61,359 nucleotides of DNA from Acidimicrobiales bacterium (GTDB lineage: Bacteria > Actinomycetota > Acidimicrobiia > Acidimicrobiales > SZUA-35). Positions 24,673 to 33,268 of the stretch are shown piece by piece; the first letter of the stretch is position 1; every line of letters begins with the position of its first letter. The stretch spans positions 1-61,359 of the forward strand of contig JAHDBV010000020.1 of the NCBI GenBank assembly GCA_020630195.1, given 5' to 3'. The translations under genes and the position numbers were made by a program. The notes beneath the pieces are model-generated. The model had not been told where the DNA came from, did not search any database, and worked only from the letters and a program-made list of their open reading frames with translations.

Positions 24673-26427
24673 CTAGGACGAGCGGTCGAGTCCGGCGATC
24701 CAGTTCGCGAGGGCCCGGCCGATCTCGTCGGGGCTGTCCTCCTGGGCGAAGTGGCGCCCCTCGACCCGCACCTCGGTCTGCTCGGTGAGGGTGCGGGCGA
24801 ACTCGAGCAGCGGGCCCGAGAGCGTGTCCCCGTCGCTCACGTCGATCAACAGCTTCGGGAGGTCGGTCCCGGCGAGCCAGTCGGCGTAGGCGGCGACGAT
24901 CTCGTGGACGTCGCCGGGTTCGCCGTCGAACGGGATCTCCCGCGGCCAGGTGAGGGTGGGCCGGCGCCGCTCACCCGGTTCGAGGAACGGCCGTCGGTAC
25001 TCGATGAGCTCCGCGTCGGTGAGCTCGCGGATCACGCCGCCGGGCAGGCCTCGCTCGAGGAAGACGTTCTCGTCGAGGGCCATCCGCTCCCCGTCGTCGG
25101 TCCGGAGCCGGGCGAAGAAGCCGCGGGCCTCGTCGGAGAGTTGTGACCACGAGCGCGGGGCGACGTTGGCCTCGAGGTAGGCGATGCCCGCGATCCGCTC
25201 GGGGTGGCGGCGGGCCCAGTCGAACCCGAGCCCGGACCCCCAGTCGTGCAGGACCAGCACGATTCGTTCCCCGAGATCGAGCGCCTCGAGGAGCTGGTCG
25301 AGGTGGTGCCGGTTCTCGACGAAGCGGTAGGACCCCGGGCCCGGGGCGGCGACCGGGTCGGAGTCACCGAAGCCGATGAGGTCGGGGGCGACGCAGCGGC
25401 CGAGGTGTTCGACGTGGGGGACGACGTTGCGCCAGAGGTAGGACGAGGTCGGGTTGCCGTGCAGGAACACGATCGCCGGACCGTCGCCGTGGTCCACGGC
25501 GGCCATCGTGAGCTCGTCGAGCTCGACCCGACGTTTCGTGTAGGGCATCACGGATCGGTCGGGGGTGGCGACGGTGTGGAAGCGGGTCTCCCGGACGGCC
25601 CGGAAGCCGACGTCTCGGTAGAGCGCACCGGCGGGCTGGCCGAGTTCGTGGCAGATCTTGATCCGCTCGGCGCCGGCGACGGCGAGCATCTCGACACCGC
25701 TCGTGAGCACGTGGCGGGCGAGACCACGACGTTGGTGTTCGTCGACCGTGCGCATGGGTTCCACCACGCCGGTGGCGGTCGTGGGGTCGAACCAGAACAA
25801 CCCGTAGGCGGCCACGTCGCCCTGCTCGGTCCGCACGACGAGGTCGAGCTCGTCGCGGTACAGCGAGGTCTCGCGCAGTCGGGCCTCGATGTCGGGTCCG
25901 CCGACCACGTTCGGGTGTGGGGTCCCGCGCTCGTCGCTGCGGCGGACGAGGACGTAGCCGTCCGCGATCGGGCTGACCTCCGGCCGCTCCTCGACGGCGA
26001 GCCAACACTCGGCGAGGCCGTCGTCGTCGGGTCGCACATCGAACGGGGCCAGCGCCTCCACGAAGGCCGCATCGCCGGGATCGACCTCGAGATCGACCGA
26101 CCCGAGGCCCAGTGCGGCGGCGTGTCCGAGGCCGCGACGGACCACCTGCCCGATGCGCTCGTTCCACAGCTCGGGCACCACGATCGGGATGCCGGCCGCA
26201 CCCGAGGGGGTCGCATTGAGCACCATCGCCGCGACGGGTTCGCCGTCGGCGTCGACTCACACGAGCTGCGGGGTCTCGTCGGTGTGGCGTTCGTAGCGCC
26301 ACTCCCATTGCACTTCGGCCGCGTCGTAGGAACCCGCCACGGGGTCGGCGGTCCGGATGCGCTGGAGCAGCCTGGTGATCAGCCCGAGGGCCTCGAGTCC
26401 GACCGGGTGTGTCTCGGTGAAGGCCAC
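24673..26427 (-). pseudogene. GNAT acetyltransferase-haloalkane dehalogenase fusion, interrupted by an in-frame TGA
   Basis: Read from GTG 26427 (6 nt after TAGATT) the frame is 584 codons with one stop, TGA, at 26259-26257. It falls where the sequence QLV*VDADGEPVAAM expects Trp (TGG to TGA, one base). The N-terminal part (to about residue 290) is a GNAT domain with the acetyl-CoA segment HQRRGLARHVL. The C-terminal part (from about 294) is a haloalkane dehalogenase of the DhaA/LinB type: HGNPTSSYLWR (halide-binding Asn), nucleophile Asp in LVLHDWGSG, and His in GRHFAQED. No stop separates the two domains. Translation may restart downstream (ATG 26226 for a truncated fusion, or ATG 25548 for the dehalogenase alone). 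It could also be a base error. Confidence 0.75.
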
Positions 26428-26436
26428 CCGACGAAT

Positions 26437-27963
26437 CTAGATGGCGTCGGCGAACGGGTTCTCCCAGGCCACGTCGTCGTCGAGCGGCAACACCGGACGC
26501 GGCAGGCGCTCGAAGGGCAGTCGGCTGAGCACGGGGGACGTCCGACCGGGAGTGTCGACGAAGAACATGTCGACGTGATCGACGAACTCGTCGTAGGCGG
26601 GCGGAAAGGAGCTCCGCACCTTGACCACGATGGTGCGGACTGTGGACAGGTCGACTCCAAGGACCTCGGCATAGATCGGGTCGTTGCCGACGGCGGCCCG
26701 ACTCGTCACGATCACCCGCACGCCGTCGAGCTCGAGCAACGCCATCGGCCCGCACTCGAGTGTCTTGCCGGCGACGATGCCCCGGCGCCCGACGAATGGG
26801 CCTTCGTGCAACGCGATCACGCGCGCCTCGGCCTCGAAGGTCGTGTCGTCACCTCGTTGCCAGTCGTCGCCGCGGAACGTGGCGGTGAAGGTGGCGTCGA
26901 CCCCGGCCACCGTGGCGGCCTCGACGACCCGACGGTCCCGGAAGTTCACGATGAGCACACCCCGGGCACCGGCGCCGTGCATGGCCTCGAGCATCCAGAG
27001 CGTGTTGGTCGGGCCGCCGGCGCCGGTGTTGTCCCCGAGGTCGGAAAGCACGATCGGCGCGAGCGCGTCATCCCGACCGCAGGCCACCGCACGCTCGACC
27101 GCCTCGGGGAGCGGCATCGCATCGGTGTCGAAGCGATGCCGGTTCCTCCAGGCGAGGTCGGCGAGTTCACCGGCGACACGACGGGCCCCGACGTCGTCGC
27201 CCCGACCGGTCACGATCACGATCAGGCCGTTCTTGGAGGTGTCGGAGAACGCGAACCCCCCGAGGATCGAGATGTTCGCGATGGTGTCGTCTCGCAGCTC
27301 GATCCCCCGGTCGATCAACTCGGCGAACGGACCGGCATCGGTGAAGAGCGAGACGTTGGGCGCCACGATCGGCAGGCGCGTCCACACCATCGCCGGCTCC
27401 ATACCCGCCCACCGCTCGTGGAGCAGATCGGCGGCCTCGACCCCGCGCTCGACCTGATCCACATGTGGATCGGTCAGATAGGCCACCACGAGATCGATCG
27501 ACTCGAGCATGAGATCCGAGACGTTGCCGTGCGGATCGAGCGTGGCGACGATCGGCACCTGCGGACCGACGGCCTCACGCACCCCGGCGAAGAAGACCCC
27601 GTCACCATCGTCGGTCGCGGTCGTGGTCATCGCCCCGTGGTTACAGAGGTAGACGGCGTCGAGCGGCCCCGCCTCGCGCAGCGCCGCCACGGATCGACCG
27701 AGCACCTCGTCGAACCAGTCGTGTTCGGCGGGGCCGCCGCCACTCATGGTGACGATGATCGGCACCGGTTCCCAGCCGCCGAGTTCGTCCATCCGCCGGT
27801 AGAAGCCCGCCAGTTCGAGCATCGCTCGGGGGTGGGCGCTTCGGGCGTCGCCGGAGATCTCGTCGCCCTCGAGGTGCACGAAGTTCCGGAAGCCCCGCTC
27901 GGGCACCGGACGGGCGAAGTTGTTGCTCTCGAGGAACATCCCGACCACGGCGACACGACGCAT
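26437..27963 (-). CDS. M81 family metallopeptidase (microcystinase C/MlrC-like)
   Basis: 508 residues. The N-terminal DUF1485-type domain starts RRVAVVGMFLESNNF and contains the metal-ligand regions LCNHGAM and TLDPHGNVSD; the C-terminal MlrC domain includes LSDLGDNTGAGGPTNTLWML. The family hydrolyses linear peptides or related amides using Zn. Start is ATG 27963, with GTG 27978 (overlapping the dioxygenase stop as GTGA) as an alternative. The TAG stop doubles as part of the -10 box of the next gene. Substrate unknown. Confidence 0.85.
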   Translation of the reverse strand: MRRVAVVGMFLESNNFARPVPERGFRNFVHLEGDEISGDARSAHPRAMLELAGFYRRMDELGGWEPVPIIVTMSGGGPAEHDWFDEVLGRSVAALREAGPLDAVYLCNHGAMTTTATDDGDGVFFAGVREAVGPQVPIVATLDPHGNVSDLMLESIDLVVAYLTDPHVDQVERGVEAADLLHERWAGMEPAMVWTRLPIVAPNVSLFTDAGPFAELIDRGIELRDDTIANISILGGFAFSDTSKNGLIVIVTGRGDDVGARRVAGELADLAWRNRHRFDTDAMPLPEAVERAVACGRDDALAPIVLSDLGDNTGAGGPTNTLWMLEAMHGAGARGVLIVNFRDRRVVEAATVAGVDATFTATFRGDDWQRGDDTTFEAEARVIALHEGPFVGRRGIVAGKTLECGPMALLELDGVRVIVTSRAAVGNDPIYAEVLGVDLSTVRTIVVKVRSSFPPAYDEFVDHVDMFFVDTPGRTSPVLSRLPFERLPRPVLPLDDDVAWENPFADAI

Positions 27964-27974
27964 CGACGACCCGC

Positions 27975-28784
27975 TCACGAGTCGGCGCCGAGCACGGGCC
28001 TCGGGTCGTAGAAGCCGAGGCCGCCGCCGTAGTTCATCCCGAATCCGAGTCGCTCCTGCATCTCGGCCGGCAGGGCGAGCGCGTCGCCGAGGGGCATCGA
28101 GACGCCCTGGTTCTCCTCCTGGCGGAGCCACCCGAGGTTGTACGTGAGGATGACGCCGTAGCGCCAGCCGTCGGTGACGTTGGCTCCGGCGCCGTGCAGG
28201 GTGCCGCCGAGCCAGAACAGCACGGATCCGGCGGGCATCTCGGCCCGCACGATCTCGTCCGGCGTCGCCTGCCGATCGGCACCCCACCGATGGCTGCCGG
28301 GCACCAGCTGGGTTCCGCCGTTGTCGGCGGTGAAGTCGGTGACGGCCCACATGCTGGCGAGGATCAGGTTCGGTCGGGGCAACTCGAAGAAGGGGTACAG
28401 GTCTTCCTCGCGGTGCAGCACCTGATCCCGGGCGCCGGGGCCGACCTCGAGTGCGGCGCTGACGTTGAGCGTCCACGGGCCGCCGTCGGTGCCGAGATGC
28501 CGGTCGCCGAGCGCTTCGACGGTCGGATGCATGAGCAGGCCGCGCATCGTCTCGGAGCGGTGCATGAGGGCGACGACCCGGTGGGTCTTGCCGGGGTAGA
28601 ACTCGGCCGGGTCGTCCTCGCCGGCGGGCGCCGCGGCGACGTGGTCGGCCAGCTCGGCACGGACCGCCGCCATCTGCTCGGTGGTGGCGAGCTCGCGGAC
28701 CACGAGACATCCGGCGTCGGAGAGCAGGTCGAACATCTCGTCGGGCCCGGTGTCGGGCCCACACGTGGGGATCGCGGCGGTCAT
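27975..28784 (-). CDS. Phytanoyl-CoA dioxygenase (PhyH) family protein
   Basis: 269 residues. This is a double-stranded beta-helix Fe(II)/2OG enzyme: the proximal ligands appear as HREE (a His-x-Glu/Asp variant) and the distal His in GTLHGAGANVTDGWRYG with a downstream Arg for 2OG. NGGTQLVPGSHRWG is the family signature. ATG 28784 has GAGGAGC upstream. Co-transcribed with the M81 gene and divergent from the LLM gene at 28860. Confidence 0.87.
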   Translation of the reverse strand: MTAAIPTCGPDTGPDEMFDLLSDAGCLVVRELATTEQMAAVRAELADHVAAAPAGEDDPAEFYPGKTHRVVALMHRSETMRGLLMHPTVEALGDRHLGTDGGPWTLNVSAALEVGPGARDQVLHREEDLYPFFELPRPNLILASMWAVTDFTADNGGTQLVPGSHRWGADRQATPDEIVRAEMPAGSVLFWLGGTLHGAGANVTDGWRYGVILTYNLGWLRQEENQGVSMPLGDALALPAEMQERLGFGMNYGGGLGFYDPRPVLGADS

Positions 28785-28859
28785 GGTTGCTCCTCGGCGG
28801 CGGACGACGCCACGTGTCTAGCCCCACTCGTCTTTCGCCGCCCATCGTGGAGTGCGACG

Positions 28860-29927
28860 ATGCCGGTGATGGACTTCTGCCTCCAGTTGTCGGCCGACTA
28901 CCCCGACACGTCGTACGGCGCCGATCGGGTCTACCGCGACATGATCGACCAGGCCGTGCTGGCCGACCGGCTGGGCTTCGAGTCGGTGGCCTTCACCGAG
29001 CACCACCTCGTCAACTGCCTCATGAACCCCGCACCGCTCATGTTCGCGGTGAAGGTGGCGGCGCTCACCGAACGGTTGAACATCCTGACCGCGGTCGTGG
29101 TGTTGCCGCTGCACGACATGCGGACCTTCGCCGGCGAGGTGATCGTCGCCGACACGCTCACCGATGGCCGTCTGCGGCTGGGTGTCGGGCGTGGCGCCTT
29201 CGCCTACGAGATGGATCGCCTCGGGGTTCCGATGGACGAGACCCGGGCGAAGTTCGACGAATCGCTCGAGGTGCTGACCGCACTGCTCCACGACGAGGAG
29301 GTGTCGTGGGACGGCGAGTACTACCGGTTCGAGCCGCTCACCGTGATGCCTCGCCCGGTCCGCCCCGGCGGTCCGCCGATCATGCTCGCCGTGCTGAACC
29401 CCGACGGCATCCGGGCGGCGACCCGCCGCGGCTTCCACATCCAGACCACACCCCTGTCGGGCGACGACGATCTGTTCCGTCGGCAGGTGGGGGCCTTCAC
29501 CGAGACCCGCGAGGAGATGGGCCGCGAGGGCGAGCATCTCACCCTCTCGTTGTCGCGGGTCGCCCACGTCACCCGCTCGGCCGGGCACCGGGCCCGCATC
29601 CTCGACGCCGCGCACTTCTACTACGGCCGGTTCGACAACCTGTTCACGGGCCCCGGCCTCGTCGACCACGGTCGGATCCGGGAGCTGCCCCACGCCGGCA
29701 CCCCCGCCGAGCTCGGCGAGAAGCTGATGATCGACGGGCCCGAGGCGCTCATCGACGAACTCAACCGCTACGCCGAGGTGGGGGTCGACCGGATGATCCT
29801 CAACGTCAACTTCGGCCTCGAGCAGTCGGCGACGATCGACACGATCCACGCCCTCGCCGAGGACGTGATCCCCCACGTCGACGCCTCGTTCCGACCCACA
29901 CCGACGGCCCGGGAGGTTCCGGCATGA
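28860..29927 (+). CDS. LLM class flavin-dependent oxidoreductase (luciferase-like)
   Basis: 355 residues in a TIM-barrel bacterial luciferase fold. Family marks are LGFESVAFTEHHLV, GRLRLGVGRGAFAYE and a C-terminal GVDRMILNVNFG. It uses FMNH2 or F420, more probably F420/FMN-type in this lineage, to oxidise an organic substrate. ATG 28860 has GGAG upstream. It is the first gene of a six-gene operon in which all but the last junction overlap by 4 nt, ending with the selenoprotein candidate. Confidence 0.87.
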   Translation: MPVMDFCLQLSADYPDTSYGADRVYRDMIDQAVLADRLGFESVAFTEHHLVNCLMNPAPLMFAVKVAALTERLNILTAVVVLPLHDMRTFAGEVIVADTLTDGRLRLGVGRGAFAYEMDRLGVPMDETRAKFDESLEVLTALLHDEEVSWDGEYYRFEPLTVMPRPVRPGGPPIMLAVLNPDGIRAATRRGFHIQTTPLSGDDDLFRRQVGAFTETREEMGREGEHLTLSLSRVAHVTRSAGHRARILDAAHFYYGRFDNLFTGPGLVDHGRIRELPHAGTPAELGEKLMIDGPEALIDELNRYAEVGVDRMILNVNFGLEQSATIDTIHALAEDVIPHVDASFRPTPTAREVPA

Positions 29928-30727
29928 GCGGCCTGCCCGCCGACGACACGATCGACTGCGAGTTCACCGTCGAGGGCTCGGGGCCACCGTTGTTGTTGAT
30001 CCACGGCATCGGTGCGGCCCGGGACACCTGGCGCTTCATGACCGACGATCTCGCCGAGCATCACACCGTGATCCGCTACGACCTGCGCGGCCACGGCGAC
30101 TCCCCACTGGGGGACCCGACCTTCGAACTCGGGCACCTCGTGAACGACCTCGAACGTGTGCGGGAACGCACCGGCTTCGAGACCGTGCACCTCGCCGGGC
30201 ACTCACTCGGCGGCATGATCGGCCCCGCCTACGCCCGCCGATTCCCCGAGCGGGTCCGCTCTCTCGGCCTGCTCTCGACCGCCGCCTTCCGCACCGACGA
30301 CGACAGCGCCAAGGTGCAGGGCGTGGTGTCGACGATGCGCTCAGAGGGCATCCCGAACATCCTGCCCACCCTCACCGACCGCTGGTACACCGACGCCTTC
30401 ATCGAGGCGAACCCCGACATCGTCCGTCGCCGGCTCGACCAGGTGATCGCGTGCGACCCCGAGACGTTCCTCAACGTGTTCCGGATCTACGCCACCTTCG
30501 AGATGGGGCCCTGGCTCCACGAGATCACGCACCGGTCGCTGGTGCTCACCGGCGAGTTCGACGGTGGCTGCAACCCCCGCCTCAACACCCACATCGCCGA
30601 GGCGTTGCCCGATGCCGAGCTCGTGATCCTCGAGGGCCTGAAGCACTCGATCCTGCTCGAGGCCGGCCCCCTCGTCGCCGAGCATCTCCTCCGATTCCTC
30701 GCCCACGCCGACGGGAGCACCCCATGA
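29924..30727 (+). CDS. Alpha/beta hydrolase
   Basis: 267 residues with an intact triad: Ser in GHSLGG, Asp in GEFDGG and His in GLKHSIL. The oxyanion segment is IHGIGAA and the RGHGDS loop is typical of ring-cleavage product and ester hydrolases. The ATG overlaps the LLM stop by 4 nt, and the next gene's start overlaps its stop. In this operon it could cleave a C-C or ester bond made by the LLM enzyme, which is inference. Confidence 0.88.
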   Translation: MSGLPADDTIDCEFTVEGSGPPLLLIHGIGAARDTWRFMTDDLAEHHTVIRYDLRGHGDSPLGDPTFELGHLVNDLERVRERTGFETVHLAGHSLGGMIGPAYARRFPERVRSLGLLSTAAFRTDDDSAKVQGVVSTMRSEGIPNILPTLTDRWYTDAFIEANPDIVRRRLDQVIACDPETFLNVFRIYATFEMGPWLHEITHRSLVLTGEFDGGCNPRLNTHIAEALPDAELVILEGLKHSILLEAGPLVAEHLLRFLAHADGSTP

Positions 30728-31896
30728 CCACGAGCGGCGCCGCACACATCGCCGGCGTGTACGAACACCCCCTGCGGTCGATCCCCGACAAGACCGTGCC
30801 GCAGATCCACGCGGAGGTCGCCATCGGCGCCCTCGCCGACGCCGGGCTGACCATGGCCGACGTCGACGCGTACTACTCGGCGGGGGACGCACCCGGCTTC
30901 GGGGCGTTGTCGATGATCGACTACCTCGGGCTCGACGTGCACCACGTCGACGACACCGAGACCGGCGGCTCGTCGTATCTCGTCCACGTACGCCACGCCG
31001 CCCAGGCGATCGCGGCGGGCCACATCGACGTCGCGCTCATCACCCTGGCGGGCAATCCCCGCAGCGGTGGTTCGGGACCGGGCGGCAGCGCCCGCTTCGC
31101 CGATGCGCCCGAGGCGAGCTTCGAGAACTTCTTCGGGATGGGCATCATCAGCGGGTACGCGATGGCCGCCCGACGCCACATGTACGAGTTCGGCACGACG
31201 AGTGCCGACCTGGCCGAGATCAAGGTGGCCGCCTCCACCCACGCGCAGCACAACCCGGACGCGTTCCTGCGCGACGTGGTGACCGTCGACCAGGTGCTCG
31301 AGTCCCGACTGATCAGCGATCCGCTGCATCTGCTCGACGCCTGTGTCGTCACCGACGGTGGTGGGGCCCTCGTGGTGGTGAGTGAGGACGTCGCCCGCCA
31401 GCTCGACCGCCACACGATCCCGGTGCTCGGCGGTGGCGAGGCCATCAAGGGCACGAGGGCCGGGCGGGTCGACCTGACCCACACGGCCGCGGTGGTGAGC
31501 GGGCCGGCCGCCTTCGCCGAGGCCGGTGTCACGCCGGCCGACATCGACTACGCCTCGATCTACGACAGCTTCACCATCACCGTGCTCGTGACCCTCGAGG
31601 ATCTCGGTTTCTGCGAGAAGGGCAAGGGTGGCGAGTTCGTCCGGGACGGCGCGCTGCAGGCCCCGTTCGGGCGCCTGCCGTTCAACACCGACGGCGGCGG
31701 CCTCTGCAACAACCACCCGGCGAACCGGGGAGGCATGACGAAGGTGATCGAAGCCGTGCGCCAGCTCCGCGGCGAAGCCCATCCGGCGGTGCAGGTGCCC
31801 GACTGCGAGCTGGCCCTCGCGCACGGCACGGGCGGCAGCATGGCCACCCGGCTCGGCAGCGCCACCCTGATCCTCGGTCGGGAGGCCCGACGATGA
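30724..31896 (+). CDS. Thiolase-fold protein, Ltp/SCP2-type (acyl-CoA aldolase-like)
   Basis: 390 residues in a thiolase fold. The segment where biosynthetic thiolases carry the acylated Cys reads DTETGGSSYLVHVRHAA, with no Cys. The C-terminal HGTGGS and NNHPANRGGMTKVIEAVRQLRG are typical of the nonspecific lipid-transfer/SCP2 thiolases. Ltp2-type proteins paired with a DUF35 protein are known retro-aldolases of steroid side-chain degradation. The next gene is exactly such a DUF35 partner, so a C-C lyase acting on a beta-hydroxyacyl-CoA is more likely than a thiolase. Confidence 0.85.
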   Translation: MTTSGAAHIAGVYEHPLRSIPDKTVPQIHAEVAIGALADAGLTMADVDAYYSAGDAPGFGALSMIDYLGLDVHHVDDTETGGSSYLVHVRHAAQAIAAGHIDVALITLAGNPRSGGSGPGGSARFADAPEASFENFFGMGIISGYAMAARRHMYEFGTTSADLAEIKVAASTHAQHNPDAFLRDVVTVDQVLESRLISDPLHLLDACVVTDGGGALVVVSEDVARQLDRHTIPVLGGGEAIKGTRAGRVDLTHTAAVVSGPAAFAEAGVTPADIDYASIYDSFTITVLVTLEDLGFCEKGKGGEFVRDGALQAPFGRLPFNTDGGGLCNNHPANRGGMTKVIEAVRQLRGEAHPAVQVPDCELALAHGTGGSMATRLGSATLILGREARR

Positions 31897-32336
31897 CCGA
31901 CACGACACCCACCACCGACGGCGCGGGCCCCCTGCCCACGGGTGAACCCTGGGTCACCCATGAGACCAAGCCGTACTGGGACGCCACCGCCGAGGGCCGC
32001 CTCGATCTGCCCTGCTGCACGGTCTGCGACCTCGTGATCTGGTACCCGCGGGCGATCTGCCCCGACTGCCACACGAGTGAGGTCGAGTGGCGCACGATGT
32101 CGGGCCGCGGCACCGTCCACTCGTTCACCATCACCCGGGCGGGTGTGAGCCGGAAGTGGCGGGAGCACCTGCCGATCGTGGTCGCCTACGTCCAGCTCGA
32201 GGAGGGGCCGATCGTGTTGACGAACATCGTCGACGTCGACCCGGCGACCGTGGCGATCGACATGGCCGTCACGGCCGTGTTCCACGACACCGGGCACGGC
32301 AACGCCATCCTCCGCTTCACCGCCACCGGGTCATGA
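31893..32336 (+). CDS. DUF35 Zn-ribbon/OB-fold protein, partner of the Ltp-type thiolase
   Basis: 147 residues. An N-terminal rubredoxin-like zinc ribbon (LPCCTVCD and ICPDCH) precedes an OB-fold (GTVHSFTITRAG to the end). DUF35 proteins bind acyl-CoA and form heteromers with Ltp-type enzymes. The ATG overlaps the thiolase stop by 4 nt, ensuring equimolar synthesis. Confidence 0.88.
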   Translation: MTDTTPTTDGAGPLPTGEPWVTHETKPYWDATAEGRLDLPCCTVCDLVIWYPRAICPDCHTSEVEWRTMSGRGTVHSFTITRAGVSRKWREHLPIVVAYVQLEEGPIVLTNIVDVDPATVAIDMAVTAVFHDTGHGNAILRFTATGS

Positions 32337-33265
32337 CCCCGGCATCCGATGGGCCGTACCCGATCGGCACCCCGGGGGTGCCGTGGGGCGACGACGAACG
32401 CCGTGCGTGGTTCGCGACGCAGTCGGTGCAGCGCAGCTACATCGAGGAGGTGTTGGCCCCGCTCGCCGCGCTCGACGGCCCGGGTGAGCTGGTCCGCTAC
32501 GGCGCGCTGCCCGTCGATCCCGAGCGGTACCCGCTGTTCGCCGTCGAGGTCCGCTCCCCCACGCCCGACGCACCGTGGGTGCTGATCACCGGCGGTGTGC
32601 ACGGCTACGAGACGAGCGGGGTGCAGGGTGCGATCGAGGTGCTCCGGTCCGTGGCGCCCGACATGGTCGACGAGGTGAACCTCCTCGTGGCGCCGTGTGT
32701 GAGCCCTTGGGGCTACGAGGTCATCCACCGTTGGAATCCCGACGCGCTCGACCCCAACCGGTCGTTCGTCGCCGACAGTCCGTCTCCCGAGGCCGCGGCC
32801 CTCATGTCGCTCGTGGCCGGCCGCGACGTCGAGTGGCTCGTGCACATGGATCTGCACGAGACGACCGACACCGACGAGACGGAGTTCCGCCCGGCGCTGG
32901 CCGCCCGCGACGGGGTCGACCACGAACCCGGCACGATCCCCGACGGCTTCTACACGGTGGGCGACACCGAGAACCCGCAGCCGGCGTTCCAGGCCGCCGT
33001 CATCGCCGGCGTCGAGGCCGTCACCCACATCGCTCCCGCGGACGACGCCGGACAGATCATCGGCAGCGACGTGACCCAGCACGGGGTGATCAACTACCCG
33101 CTGCGCCGGCTCGCACTCTGCGCCGGCATGACCGACGCACGGTTCACGACGACCACCGAGGTCTACCCCGACAGCCCATCCGCGACGCCGGCCATCTGCA
33201 TCGACGCCCAGGTGGCGGCGGTGCGGGCTGGACTACGCCACGCCCTCGACACGACCCGGAGCTGA
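32333..33265 (+). CDS. M14-family zinc carboxypeptidase/deacylase (succinylglutamate desuccinylase-like)
   Basis: 310 residues. The zinc site is HGYE (His and Glu) with the third ligand His in HMDLHETT; LDPNRSF carries the substrate-binding Arg typical of AstE/AspA-like M14 enzymes. It probably removes an acyl or amino-acid group from a small substrate. The ATG overlaps the DUF35 stop by 4 nt and only 3 nt separate it from the downstream selenoprotein candidate. Confidence 0.83.
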   Translation: MTPASDGPYPIGTPGVPWGDDERRAWFATQSVQRSYIEEVLAPLAALDGPGELVRYGALPVDPERYPLFAVEVRSPTPDAPWVLITGGVHGYETSGVQGAIEVLRSVAPDMVDEVNLLVAPCVSPWGYEVIHRWNPDALDPNRSFVADSPSPEAAALMSLVAGRDVEWLVHMDLHETTDTDETEFRPALAARDGVDHEPGTIPDGFYTVGDTENPQPAFQAAVIAGVEAVTHIAPADDAGQIIGSDVTQHGVINYPLRRLALCAGMTDARFTTTTEVYPDSPSATPAICIDAQVAAVRAGLRHALDTTRS

Positions 33266-33268
33266 CCC

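Noticed and set aside
26257..26259. Selenocysteine at the TGA in the GNAT-dehalogenase fusion
   Set aside because: No UxxC or CxxU context, no SECIS-like hairpin (only a 4-bp GCC/GGC stem with a 3-nt loop), and the protein pattern expects Trp at this place.
25204..28011. Open frame of 935 codons on the + strand
   Set aside because: Antisense to the dehalogenase fusion and M81 genes, which have intact motifs; low-complexity composition.
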